A stretch of 64,000 bases of DNA from Isoptericola sp. AK164 (lineage in GTDB: Bacteria > Actinomycetota > Actinomycetes > Actinomycetales > Cellulomonadaceae), in the NCBI RefSeq assembly GCF_029643425.1, contig NZ_CP119106.1:2790001-2854000 (forward strand), in the 5' to 3' direction. Positions 1 through 7,622 of the stretch are shown piece after piece. The notes under the pieces are model-generated. The model searched no databases and was not told the origin of the DNA. It was given only the letters and a program-made list of their open reading frames with translations. A program made the position numbers and the translations under genes. Every line of letters starts with the position of its first letter. Within the stretch, counting starts at the first letter, position 1.

Positions 1-94
1 CGAGCAGGGTGCGGATGCCGATGGTCAGCGAGATGCTGTCCGCGCCGAGGAGATGTGCCACCGGAACAGGGTAGTCGCCGCCGCTCCCGGACAT
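1..94 (-). CDS. ABC-F family ATPase, N-terminal fragment (runs off the window)
   Basis: Reading the minus strand from an ATG at 94-92 gives 31 in-frame codons beginning MSGSGGDYPVPVAHLLGAD and continuing SISLTIGIRTLL. This is the usual opening of actinobacterial ABC-F proteins, soluble tandem-ATPase translation factors that act on the ribosome. A purine-rich Shine-Dalgarno stretch (complement of about 100-112) precedes the ATG. The gene is the expected next member after ispE in the actinobacterial metG-rpf-rsmA-ispE block, but here it is separated from ispE by an acetylxylan esterase gene on the other strand. Its ribosome-binding region forms one arm of an inverted repeat (92-154). Only the first 31 codons are visible, so the family call rests on N-terminal similarity and gene order. 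Confidence 0.6.
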   Translation of the reverse strand, partial: MSGSGGDYPVPVAHLLGADSISLTIGIRTLL

Positions 95-154
95 CGTGCG
101 TGCTTCCTTCTCCCTCATCGCGGCGCGGTCAGGGAGAAGGAGGCACGCACGATG
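92..154. repeat. Inverted repeat that duplicates an SD-plus-ATG region
   Basis: Arms 92-115 and 131-154 are complementary over 24 bp with one T/C difference, around a 15-nt loop. Each arm, read outward, contains a purine-rich Shine-Dalgarno sequence, a GCACGCACG spacer and an ATG. The left arm is the start of the ABC-F gene on the minus strand. The right arm starts a 9-codon ORF on the plus strand. Confidence 0.75.
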
Positions 155-181
155 GGCAAGAGGGGGGCCGCAAGCCGCTAG
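152..181 (+). CDS. Possible 9-residue leader peptide upstream of the acetylxylan esterase
   Basis: An ATG at 152 lies 8 nt after the Shine-Dalgarno sequence AAGGAGG (137-143) and opens a short frame, MGKRGAASR then TAG at 179-181. It ends 44 nt before the esterase start. The strong SD is seen directly. A role as leader peptide is inference, because the SD may only be the copied arm of the inverted repeat. Confidence 0.3.
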   Translation: MGKRGAASR

Positions 182-225
182 CCTCGGGGACGACGTCGCC
201 GTCCGCACCCAGGAGAGTCCCCCTC

Positions 226-1197
226 ATGGCCCAGTTCGACCTGCCCGTGACCGAGCTTGAGCAGTACCGTCCCACGGTCGAGGAGCCCGGCGACTTCGAC
301 GCCTTCTGGTCCGGCACGATCGCCGAGGCGCGCGGGTTCGGTGACGACGTGCGCATCGAGCGGGTGGACGCCGGGCTGACCGAGCTCACGGTCGACGACG
401 TCACCTTCCCCGGGTTCGGCGGGCACCCGATCAAGGCATGGCTCGTCCGACCGGCCCGGGTCGACGGTCCCCTGCCCGCCGTCGTGGAGTTCATCGGCTA
501 CGGCGGGGGCCGCGGGCTGCCGCACGAACAGCTCGGGTACGCCGCGGCCGGGTACGCGCACCTGGTCGTCGACACCCGCGGACAGGGTTCCGGCTGGGGC
601 TCCGGCGGCGACACCCCCGACCCGGTGGGACACGGCCCCGCCTCCCCCGGGTTCATGACCCGCGGCATCCTCGACCCGGCCGAGCACTACTACCGGCGTG
701 TCTTCACCGACGGCGTGCGGGCCGTGGACGCCGTGCGGCAGATCGACGGGATCGACCCGGCGCGAGTGGCCGTGGCCGGGACCAGCCAGGGTGGCGGCAT
801 CGCGATCGCCGTGGCAGGCCTACTGCCCGACGTCGTGGCCGCGGCGCCGAACGTGCCGTTCCTGTGCCACTTCCGGCGCGCCGTCCAGATCACCGACGCC
901 GATCCCTACGCCGAGATCACGCGGTACCTCGCGGTGCACCGGGAGCACGAGGACGCCGCCTGGCGCACGCTGTCGTACCTCGACGGGGTCTCGTTCGCGC
1001 GGCGCGCCCGGGCCGCCGGCCTGTTCTCCGTCGCGCTGATGGACACGATCTGCCCGCCGTCGACGGTGTACGCGGCGTTCAACGCGTGGGGCGGCACCGA
1101 CCGGGAGATCGACGTCTACCCGTACAACGGGCACGAGGGCGGTCAGCACTACCGGTTCGCGCCGACCCTGGCATTCCTGCGCAAGCACCTGGACTGA
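226..1197 (+). CDS. Acetylxylan esterase / cephalosporin-C deacetylase family (CE7, AXE1)
   Basis: A 323-residue alpha/beta hydrolase, the normal length for CE7 esterases, which remove acetyl groups from acetylated xylo-oligosaccharides and small esters. The nucleophile elbow GTSQGG is visible in ARVAVAGTSQGGG. The catalytic Asp is likely in MDTICPP and the His in YNGHEGG near the C-terminus. No signal peptide is seen, consistent with cytoplasmic deacetylation of imported oligomers. The start at 226 is preceded by AGGAGAG at 211-217, and an in-frame extension upstream has non-coding character. The gene sits alone on the plus strand between ispE and the ABC-F gene, which are normally adjacent, so it is probably an insertion into a conserved block. 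It fits functionally with xylA-xylB at 39-42 kb. Confidence 0.9.
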   Translation: MAQFDLPVTELEQYRPTVEEPGDFDAFWSGTIAEARGFGDDVRIERVDAGLTELTVDDVTFPGFGGHPIKAWLVRPARVDGPLPAVVEFIGYGGGRGLPHEQLGYAAAGYAHLVVDTRGQGSGWGSGGDTPDPVGHGPASPGFMTRGILDPAEHYYRRVFTDGVRAVDAVRQIDGIDPARVAVAGTSQGGGIAIAVAGLLPDVVAAAPNVPFLCHFRRAVQITDADPYAEITRYLAVHREHEDAAWRTLSYLDGVSFARRARAAGLFSVALMDTICPPSTVYAAFNAWGGTDREIDVYPYNGHEGGQHYRFAPTLAFLRKHLD

Positions 1198-1249
1198 GCA
1201 CTACCTCGCGGGGAGGTTGCCTACCTCGGCGGACGGTTGCCTACCTCGC
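1196..1249. repeat. 20-bp repeat array A (about 2.5 units), 3' of ispE
   Basis: Read on the minus strand, three copies of the core GCGAGGTAGGCAAC (or its truncated/variant form) are spaced 20 bp apart, starting about 10 nt after the ispE stop. Each unit can form a small CCNCG..CGAGG hairpin with its neighbour. The array lies between convergent ispE and the esterase gene. Same family as the arrays at 11031-11130 and 11717-11816. Confidence 0.85.
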
Positions 1250-1258
1250 GGGGCGGTG

Positions 1259-2191
1259 TCAGAGGACGCGGGCCCCCGCGGCCGGCGCCGTCGTGCACCA
1301 GACCGCGTCGGCGGCGTCCTCGGCGGTCCAGGTCGCGGCGATCGCCAGCGCGTGCTGGCGGGACCGGGCCAGCGCGGCAACGGTCGGCCCGGAACCGGAC
1401 ACCATCGCCCCGAGCGCACCGCCGTTGCGGGCGATCTCCAGGGTGCGCTCCAGCTCGGGGCGGAGCTCGAGCGCAGCCGGCTCGAGGTCGTTGTGCAGCG
1501 CCGCCCCGAGCGCAGTCGGGTCCCCGGCGCGCAGGGCCTGCATGAGGCCGTTGTCGTCGGCGACGTCGACCGGCGGGGCGGTCGTCCCGTACATCTCGTC
1601 GAACCGGCCGTACACCGCCGGGGTCGACAGCCCCTCGTCCCGCGTGGCGAACGCCCAGTGGAACTCGCCGCGGGACATCGCCGGGGTCAGCAGGTGCCCG
1701 CGGCCCGTGCCGACGGCGGTGTGCCCCAGCAGCGCGAAGGGCACGTCGGAGCCGAGCCGGGCCGCCAGCCCGGACAGCTCGGCCCGGGACAGCCCGGCCC
1801 CCCACAGCGCGTCGCACGCGACGAGGGTGGCGGCGGCGTCGGCGGACCCGCCCGCCATGCCGCCCGCGACGGGGACCCCCTTGGACAGGTGCAGGGCGAC
1901 GTCCGGCGACGTGCCGACGTGCTCGGCCAGCACCTCGGCCGCCCGCCAGGCGAGGTTCGACGCGTCCAGGGGGACCCGGTCGGCCTGCGGCCCGTCGACC
2001 GTCAGCGACAGACCCACGCCGTCGGCGACCTCGGTGGCCGTGACCTCCTCGTGCAGGGCCACCGCCTGGAACACCGTGACCAGCGGGTGGTAGCCGTCCT
2101 CCTCGACCGGACCGACCCGCAGGGACAGGTTGATCTTCCCCGGCGCTCGGACGCGGACGGACGGCGACGGGGCGGCAGCGAGACTGGTCAC
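1259..2191 (-). CDS. ispE: 4-diphosphocytidyl-2-C-methyl-D-erythritol kinase
   Basis: A 310-residue GHMP kinase that phosphorylates CDP-methylerythritol in the MEP isoprenoid pathway (cytoplasm). The N-terminal [11 protein letters not shown] substrate motif and the glycine-rich ATP loop [15 protein letters not shown] are both present, followed by the late [12 protein letters not shown] motif. The start is GTG at 2191, overlapping the rsmA stop by 4 nt (GTGA), so translation is probably coupled. Position after rsmA is the standard actinobacterial arrangement. A 20-bp repeat array begins 10 nt after its stop. Confidence 0.95.
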   Translation of the reverse strand: MTSLAAAPSPSVRVRAPGKINLSLRVGPVEEDGYHPLVTVFQAVALHEEVTATEVADGVGLSLTVDGPQADRVPLDASNLAWRAAEVLAEHVGTSPDVALHLSKGVPVAGGMAGGSADAAATLVACDALWGAGLSRAELSGLAARLGSDVPFALLGHTAVGTGRGHLLTPAMSRGEFHWAFATRDEGLSTPAVYGRFDEMYGTTAPPVDVADDNGLMQALRAGDPTALGAALHNDLEPAALELRPELERTLEIARNGGALGAMVSGSGPTVAALARSRQHALAIAATWTAEDAADAVWCTTAPAAGARVL

Positions 2192-3060
2192 CCGTCCACC
2201 GTGCCAGCAGGGGCCGGAAGGTGCTCGGCGATCCGGGCGAAATCGGCGATCGAGAGACGTTCCCCACGCAGGCGCGGGTCGACGTCGGCGGCGCGCAACG
2301 CCTCCTCCGCGGCAGCACCGGACCCGAAGGTCCCGGACAGTGCGGCACGCAGCGTCTTGCGGCGCTGGGCGAAGGCGGCGTCGACGACGGCGAAGACCTG
2401 CTCGCGCGTCGCCGTCGTGACCGGCGGGTCGTGGCGCTCGATCGCCACGAGGGCCGAGTCGACGTTCGGCTCGGGCCAGAAGACGTGGCGCGAGACGTTC
2501 AGCGACCGCCGGGCGGCGCCGTACCAGGCGGCCTTGGCCGACGGCACCCCGTAGGTGCGCGACCCGGGGGGCGCGGCGAGCCGGTCGGCGACCTCGGCCT
2601 GCACCATCACGAGCACCGACCGCAGCGACGCGAAGCGCTGGAGGAAGGTCAGCAGCACCGGCACGGCCACGTTGTAGGGCAGGTTCGCCACGAGGGCCGA
2701 CGGCGGTGCGCCCGGCAGGTCGGTGACGTCCATCGCGTCGGCGGTGACCACCTCGAAGTCCGCGTCGGGGGCGTGGCGGTGCACCGTCTCGGCGATCTGG
2801 CCGGCGAGCACCGGGTCGATCTCGACGGCGACGACCGAGGCGCCCGCCTCGAGCAGTCCGAGCGTCAGCGACCCCAGCCCGGGCCCGATCTCGACGACCC
2901 GGTCGCCGGGCTGCACGCCGGCGGCACGGACGATCTTGCGCACCGTGCCGCCGTCGTGCACGAAGTTCTGCCCGAGCGTCTTCGTGGGGCGGACACCGAG
3001 GCGCCCTGCCAGCTCGCGGATCTCCGCAGGGCCGAGCAGGGCGCCAGGGGTGTTGGTCAT
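2188..3060 (-). CDS. rsmA: 16S rRNA (adenine1518-N6/adenine1519-N6)-dimethyltransferase
   Basis: A 290-residue KsgA/RsmA enzyme that dimethylates two adjacent adenines in the 3' hairpin of 16S rRNA during 30S maturation. Visible features: [11 protein letters not shown] near the N-terminus, SAM motif [11 protein letters not shown], acidic VEIDP, catalytic NLPYN, and the C-terminal helical domain with [10 protein letters not shown] at 3060 is chosen because it precedes the conserved [11 protein letters not shown] region by about 25 residues. No strong SD is visible. The gene lies 43 nt downstream of the last rpf-type gene and overlaps ispE by 4 nt. Confidence 0.95.
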   Translation of the reverse strand: MTNTPGALLGPAEIRELAGRLGVRPTKTLGQNFVHDGGTVRKIVRAAGVQPGDRVVEIGPGLGSLTLGLLEAGASVVAVEIDPVLAGQIAETVHRHAPDADFEVVTADAMDVTDLPGAPPSALVANLPYNVAVPVLLTFLQRFASLRSVLVMVQAEVADRLAAPPGSRTYGVPSAKAAWYGAARRSLNVSRHVFWPEPNVDSALVAIERHDPPVTTATREQVFAVVDAAFAQRRKTLRAALSGTFGSGAAAEEALRAADVDPRLRGERLSIADFARIAEHLPAPAGTVDG

Positions 3061-3103
3061 GGGCGGCAGTATCGCCCGACCAGGGGGGTGGGTACCAGTC
3101 GGC

Positions 3104-4444
3104 TCAGTACCAGTTGTTCGCCTGCGAGTGGCTCCAGGCACCGCACGGCGTGCCGTAGCGGCCGGCGATGTAGTCCAGGCCCCAGGCGATCTGGGTGGCC
3201 GGGTTGGTCTGCCAGTCCGAGCCGTGGGAGGCCATCTTCGACCCCGGGAGCGACTGCGGGATGCCGTAGGCGCCCGAGGACGGGTTGGCGACGGTGTGCG
3301 ACCAGTTGGACTCCTTGGTCCACAGCGACTCGAGGCAGGACCACTGCGAGCCGGTCCAGCCGCGGGCGGCGGCCATCTGCTGACCGATCTGGCGGTTGGA
3401 GCCCGAGTAGGACGTGCTCGACCCGGACGACCCCGAGCTCGAGGAGCTGGAGGAGCTGGACGACGTCGCGGGCTCGGGCTCCGGCTCCGGCTCCGGCTCG
3501 GGGCGCGGCTTGGTGCCCTCGACCAGCACGCGGGTCCTCGGCTCCTTGGTGACCATCGAGGTGATCTTCTCGTTCGAGACCTCCTCGCCGTCGATCGTGG
3601 TGATCTCGCGCACGACGGTGCGGGAGCCGTCACGGCCCTTCTTCTTGACCTTCGGGTCGAGGTCCTCGTAGCGGTCGTCGCTCTGCTTGACCTTGACCTC
3701 ACGCTCGATCGTCTTGGTCTTGGTGACCCGCTCGACGTCGACGCGCTGGACGACGGCGGCGACGGCCGGCATCTCGGCGTCCTCGGGGAGCTCCTTGGCC
3801 GTGACGTCGGCGGTCGCGGCGTCGGTGACGGTGACGATGTCGTCGGCGTCGATCTCGACGTCCGCGGCACCGAGCACGGCGTTCAGGTCCTCGGAGCCGT
3901 CGACGACCTCGATCTCGTCGTCGGCGACGACGGCGACGTCCTGGCCGTCGTGGACGTCCAGCGGCAGCGCCGCACGGTCCTCGGAGCGCGACGCGACGAG
4001 GTGGACCTCGCTGCCGCGCTGGCTGAGCAGGTTCAGCGCCTCGTTGGCGTCGGCGGCGTTGATCCAGGTGGACGACTCCTCGCCGTCGACCTGGATGGCC
4101 ACCTGCTTGCCGGTGCGCACGACGACGTCGCTCCCGTCGTGCAGGGAGGTCGCGGCGGCCGGGGCGACGACGTCGCGGTCCCCGACCTCGACGCCCTGCT
4201 CGGCGAGCAGGCCCTCGATGTCGCCGGCGAAGGTGCCGACCGACCGGGTCTCGCCGTCGACGTCGAGCGTCACGGTCTTGTGGGCCTGGGAGACACCCAC
4301 CGCGGACCCGACACCGAGGGCGAGGGCGCCGACGGTGAAGGAGGCGATGAGGGTCCGCCGACGACGGACCCGGCGCGTGCGGGTGACGGCTCGGGTCTCG
4401 TCCGTGGTCGGCTGCGGCTCGAGGTTCTCGGGCACGGAGGTCAT
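3104..4444 (-). CDS. DUF348/G5-domain secreted cell-wall hydrolase with C-terminal transglycosylase-like domain (RpfB-like architecture)
   Basis: A 446-residue secreted or membrane-anchored protein. Residues about 20-45 form an Arg-rich start plus hydrophobic segment (signal/anchor). Three DUF348 repeats follow (first near [10 protein letters not shown]), then a G5 domain (about 230-320), a Pro-Glu and poly-Ser linker, and a C-terminal domain with [19 protein letters not shown] and [11 protein letters not shown]. That ending is the SLT/aggregation-promoting-factor type lysozyme fold, not the canonical Rpf domain. The probable role is peptidoglycan cleavage during growth or resuscitation. ATG 4444 is preceded by GGAGC. 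A 22-nt motif lies exactly 83 nt upstream, as in the next rpf gene, which supports both starts. It is the last of three paralogues before rsmA. Confidence 0.85.
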   Translation of the reverse strand: MTSVPENLEPQPTTDETRAVTRTRRVRRRRTLIASFTVGALALGVGSAVGVSQAHKTVTLDVDGETRSVGTFAGDIEGLLAEQGVEVGDRDVVAPAAATSLHDGSDVVVRTGKQVAIQVDGEESSTWINAADANEALNLLSQRGSEVHLVASRSEDRAALPLDVHDGQDVAVVADDEIEVVDGSEDLNAVLGAADVEIDADDIVTVTDAATADVTAKELPEDAEMPAVAAVVQRVDVERVTKTKTIEREVKVKQSDDRYEDLDPKVKKKGRDGSRTVVREITTIDGEEVSNEKITSMVTKEPRTRVLVEGTKPRPEPEPEPEPEPATSSSSSSSSSSGSSGSSTSYSGSNRQIGQQMAAARGWTGSQWSCLESLWTKESNWSHTVANPSSGAYGIPQSLPGSKMASHGSDWQTNPATQIAWGLDYIAGRYGTPCGAWSHSQANNWY

Positions 4445-4526
4445 ACAGCTCCAAGTTCGTGCGTGGGGCCGGCCCCCTGCGGGCCGCGCTGTACAGCAGG
4501 ACTCATCGTTCGTCATGCAACGACGC

Positions 4527-4548
4527 TCGACCGTAACCATTCCGTGAT
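4527..4548 (-). promoter_or_regulatory. 22-bp motif shared with the rpf gene at 6156 (copy 1)
   Basis: Plus-strand reading TCGACCGTAACC-N4-CGTGAT. The copy at 6239-6260 matches at 18 or more of 22 positions, and the two copies are exactly 83 nt from their start codons. On the sense strand the pattern is ATCACG..GGTTACGG. MtrA is known to control rpf genes in mycobacteria through GTTAC-containing sites, so an MtrA-type response-regulator site is possible but not proven. Confidence 0.6.
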
Positions 4549-4695
4549 CCGTGGCAAGAGGGTCTACGTCACATCCGGGGCCGGGGTCACCGCTCTTTCA
4601 CAGGCCCTGCACACCCCGGTTCCGCCTCCGTCAGATCTACCGCCCCGCCCCCTCTCGGGTGACGCCGGAGCGCCGGGGCGGCCTGGGACGGACCA

Positions 4696-4792
4696 CGAGG
4701 GTCGAACCGGCCCGGACGCCGTCGTCATCCCCGGAGTGGAGCGCCCCCAGGGGCGCGTGAACGCGACGGTGTCCGGGCCGGTTCGACCCTCG
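4696..4792. terminator. Long inverted repeat with nested hairpin, 3' of the Rpf gene
   Basis: Arms 4696-4717 and 4771-4792 are perfectly complementary over 22 bp and extend inward to 29 bp with one mismatch. The 39-nt interior contains a perfect 7-bp hairpin, GCGCCCC-CA-GGGGCGC (4741-4756). It starts 12 nt after the stop of the upstream rpf gene. The position suggests a transcription terminator or RNA-processing structure, although there is no U-tract. Confidence 0.7.
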
Positions 4793-4803
4793 GAAGGATC
4801 GGA

Positions 4804-6156
4804 TCAGAGCAGCCCGAGCTTCGCGGCGCAGTGCGGCCACTGGCCCCACCCCGCCCGCGACTGCAGGATCTGCGCACGCTTCGTCTGCTCGGCGGCCGAG
4901 GCGTCGGACGGCAGCCCGGTCCCGCCGACCGACTGCCAGGTCGACAGCGAGAACTGGTACATGCCGTAGTACCCGTTGCCGGTGTTGGTGGTGGGGTCGC
5001 CGCCGGACTCGCACTGCGCCAGCGCGGCCCAGACCGAGCCGGACGGCGCGGAGCCGCCGGACGAGGAGCTCGAGCCGGACGATCCGGAGGAGGACGACGA
5101 GCTGCCGGTGTCGGCGGGCTGCGGCGCGGGCTCGGGCTCCGGCTCGGGACGCTCCTTGGTGCCCTCGACCACGACCTTGTCGACCGGCTTCGTCGTGACC
5201 TTGCTGGAGAGCTTCTCGCGGTTCGTCACCTCGCCGTCGACCCGGGTGACCTCCCAGGTGATGGTCCGCTCACCCTTGCTGCCCTCCGTGGCGACGTAGG
5301 AGCCCTCGTCGACGTAGCGGTCCGGGTCGGTCTTCGTCACGGTGTCGAAGTCGACCTTCTTGGTCTTGTCGACCTTCTTCACGTCGACGACCTGGACGAC
5401 GACCCGCACCGAGGGCTCGGACCCGTCGGCGGGCTCGACCTGCTCGACGTGGACGCGGTCGTCCGCGTCGAGCTCGACGCCCTCGGCGGCGAGCAGCTCC
5501 TCGAGGGTGACGGCGCCGTCGTCGACGACCGTCTCCTCGCCGCCCACGACGAGCGTGACCGGCTGGTCGGCGTCGAGGCGGATCGGCAGCGTGGCCCGCT
5601 CGGCGGACCGCGACGGCAGCAGCCGCACCTGGTCGGCGCGCTCGGCGAAGTCGGCGAGGGCCTCGTCGGCGTCGAGCGCCGCGACCCACACGTCCCGCTG
5701 CTCGCCGTCGGTCTCGACGGTGAGCTGGCGGCCGTACCGGACCTGGACGACGGCGCCGTCACGCAGCTGGTCGTCGGCCGCGGGGGTGACCTCGTCGTTG
5801 TCGCCGACGCGCACCCCCTCCTCGGCGAGCACGTCGTCGACGGTGGCGGCGTACGTGGTCACGGTGGTGAGGCGGCCGTCGACGTCGAGGGTGACGTCCT
5901 TGCGCAGCTGCTCCACGACGGCGGCGGAGACGCCACCCGCCACGACGAGGCTGAGCACGGCCACGGCGGTCACGAGCGGCCAGCGGCGTCGGCGCCGGCG
6001 CGTCGGGGTGCTGTCGCCCGGCGCGTCGCCCGGCGTCCCGGCACCACCGGCGGCGGTGCCGGCGGAGGCGCCGACGGTGGGGTCGTCGCTCACGTGGGCG
6101 AAGACGGGAACCGGCTCGGTCGAGGGAGCCACGTTGTCGAAAGGCCAGTCCTTCAT
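4804..6156 (-). CDS. rpfB: Resuscitation-promoting factor (DUF348-G5-Rpf domain)
   Basis: A 450-residue protein with an Arg-rich cytoplasmic start, one hydrophobic anchor (about 52-72), DUF348 repeats (first at KDVTLDVDGR), a G5 domain, an EPEPEP/poly-Ser linker and a genuine C-terminal Rpf domain: WAALAQCESGGDP, NGYYGMYQFSLSTWQ and GWGQWPHC. Rpf domains are lysozyme-like peptidoglycan hydrolases that restart growth of dormant actinobacteria. The conserved catalytic Glu is in CESGG and the disulfide Cys pair is present. ATG 6156 is preferred over an upstream TTG (6270) because it gives the usual short cytoplasmic tail and places the shared 22-nt motif at -83, as in the downstream paralogue. 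The SD is weak. Only this member of the trio has the true Rpf catalytic domain. Confidence 0.9.
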   Translation of the reverse strand: MKDWPFDNVAPSTEPVPVFAHVSDDPTVGASAGTAAGGAGTPGDAPGDSTPTRRRRRRWPLVTAVAVLSLVVAGGVSAAVVEQLRKDVTLDVDGRLTTVTTYAATVDDVLAEEGVRVGDNDEVTPAADDQLRDGAVVQVRYGRQLTVETDGEQRDVWVAALDADEALADFAERADQVRLLPSRSAERATLPIRLDADQPVTLVVGGEETVVDDGAVTLEELLAAEGVELDADDRVHVEQVEPADGSEPSVRVVVQVVDVKKVDKTKKVDFDTVTKTDPDRYVDEGSYVATEGSKGERTITWEVTRVDGEVTNREKLSSKVTTKPVDKVVVEGTKERPEPEPEPAPQPADTGSSSSSSGSSGSSSSSGGSAPSGSVWAALAQCESGGDPTTNTGNGYYGMYQFSLSTWQSVGGTGLPSDASAAEQTKRAQILQSRAGWGQWPHCAAKLGLL

Positions 6157-6238
6157 GGCGGTCCAGACGTCGTGCGGTCCGGGTTCGACGGCGGAGGCCC
6201 CGGCGCACGGTCGGGTCCGGGTCGGTCCGGCGATCCCG

Positions 6239-6260
6239 TCGACCGTAACCGCATCGTGAT
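6239..6260 (-). promoter_or_regulatory. 22-bp motif shared with the rpf-type gene at 4444 (copy 2)
   Basis: Plus-strand reading TCGACCGTAACC-N4-CGTGAT, located 83 nt upstream of the ATG at 6156. Sequence and spacing match copy 1 at 4527-4548. The two copies differ mainly in the central four bases. Probably a common activator site or promoter element; the binding protein is not identified. Confidence 0.6.
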
Positions 6261-6352
6261 GTTCAACCAAGCGCGACTGTGGTAAGAATGCGCGGTTGCG
6301 GGAGCCTATGCCCGAAAAGTTCCACCCGCCGATGTCGCGGACGTCACACCGA

Positions 6353-7585
6353 TCAGTACCAACCGACCGACATCGAGTGGTTCCAGGCCGCGCAGGGCGA
6401 GCCGTACCGCCCGCTGATGTAGTCCAGGCCCCACCGGATCTGGGTGGTGGGGTTCGTCCGCCAGTCCGAGCCGGCCGTGGCCATCTTCGACCCCGGCAGC
6501 GCCTGCGGGATGCCGTAGGCCCCGCTGGACGGGTTCTCGGCGTTCCAGCGCCAGTTCGACTCCTTGGTCCACAGCTTGTCCAGGCAGACGAACTGGTCGC
6601 TGCCCCAGCCGCGCTCGGCCGCCAGCGACCGCGCGACGGCCTTGGCCGACCCCGGGTCGACCTGGATGTCGGAGACGTCCAGCGTGCCGACCAGGACGAC
6701 CTCCGTGACCGGCTCCGTCGTGACCGTGCGGTCGACCACGGTGCGCTCCACCTCGGCGCCGTCGATGGTGCGCACCTCGTAGGTCGTCACCCGCTCACCC
6801 GGCACGCCGCGGGTCTGCACCACCTCGTGCCCGCGCGGCAGGTCGTCGGACTCCACCGTCTCGGTCTCGAACGGCACCACCTCGGTGACCAGGTCGGAAC
6901 CCGTCTGCCCGCGGTGGACCACGACGACCATGCCGTCGACCGCCGCCGCCCCCAGCGGGACCGAGGTGCCGTCCTGCGCCGCGAGGGTGATCCCGACCTC
7001 GGCGAGCACCTCGCGCACCGTGGCCTGCGTGGTGCGCAGCGGGAGGACGGACCCGTCCACCGAGACGTGGACGGTCTTGAGCGTCGAGACCCGGACCGGC
7101 GACCGTCCCAGCGGATCGCTGCGCGACGCCGTCGTGACCGCGCCCTCGCCCCGCGGCCCGAGCGCCGCGAGCAGCTCGCCCACGGTGTGCGCCGTCGTCG
7201 GGAACGTGACGGTCTCGCCGTCGATCTCCATCGTGACGTCCTTGCTGGTGCGGACCACGACCTCGCCGTCGTCCGGGGCCGACGCCGTCAGCGCGGGCTG
7301 GACCAGGTCGTCCGGTCCCGGCCTGACGCCGTTGAAGGCCAGCACGTCGGCGACCGTGTCGCCGTAGCCGTCGACGGTGCGCACCGCGCCGTCGACGTCG
7401 AGGGTGATCTCGGCGTGAGCGTCCACGACACCGGCGGCGCCGACGGCGACCGCTGCCACCACGGCGGTGCGGGCCACGAACCGGGTCGCGGCCGGGAGGG
7501 GGCCTCGCCGGCCCACGAAGGGTGCCGGGGCACGCCGACGACGGGGTACGGCCCGTCGGTTCGCCCTGGTCGTCGTCACTGCCAC
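6353..7585 (-). CDS. DUF348/G5-domain cell-wall hydrolase with C-terminal transglycosylase-like domain
   Basis: A 410-residue secreted protein with an Arg-rich N-terminus and hydrophobic segment (about 33-53), DUF348 repeats (first at AEITLDVDGA), a G5 domain (about 210-290) and a C-terminal LWTKESNW / [11 protein letters not shown] / WGLDYISGRYG domain. The C-terminal 80 residues closely match those of the protein at 3104-4444, so these two are paralogues. Unlike that one, it lacks the poly-Ser linker. GTG 7585 is used as start; a second GTG 6 nt later is possible. It begins 37 nt after the tatD stop and has no copy of the shared 22-bp motif, so it is likely read from the metG-tatD transcript. 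Confidence 0.8.
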   Translation of the reverse strand: MAVTTTRANRRAVPRRRRAPAPFVGRRGPLPAATRFVARTAVVAAVAVGAAGVVDAHAEITLDVDGAVRTVDGYGDTVADVLAFNGVRPGPDDLVQPALTASAPDDGEVVVRTSKDVTMEIDGETVTFPTTAHTVGELLAALGPRGEGAVTTASRSDPLGRSPVRVSTLKTVHVSVDGSVLPLRTTQATVREVLAEVGITLAAQDGTSVPLGAAAVDGMVVVVHRGQTGSDLVTEVVPFETETVESDDLPRGHEVVQTRGVPGERVTTYEVRTIDGAEVERTVVDRTVTTEPVTEVVLVGTLDVSDIQVDPGSAKAVARSLAAERGWGSDQFVCLDKLWTKESNWRWNAENPSSGAYGIPQALPGSKMATAGSDWRTNPTTQIRWGLDYISGRYGSPCAAWNHSMSVGWY

Positions 7586-7622
7586 CGCAGAGTAGTGGAG
7601 TGTCCCCGCACCGCGGAAGCCG

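Larger units (their letters stand above)
4445..4803. other. 359-bp intergenic region between two rpf-type genes
   Basis: This gap holds the 22-nt shared motif (4527-4548) on the side of the downstream gene and a large inverted repeat (4696-4792) just after the stop of the upstream gene. No ORF with coding bias and no c-di-AMP riboswitch signature was found in it. Independent transcription of the downstream gene is the simplest reading. Confidence 0.6.

Noticed and set aside
2723-4969. Long plus-strand frame across the rpf genes
   Set aside because: Composition is Asp/Gly/Val-rich antisense of the DUF348 repeats. The minus-strand genes have full domain sets and start signals.
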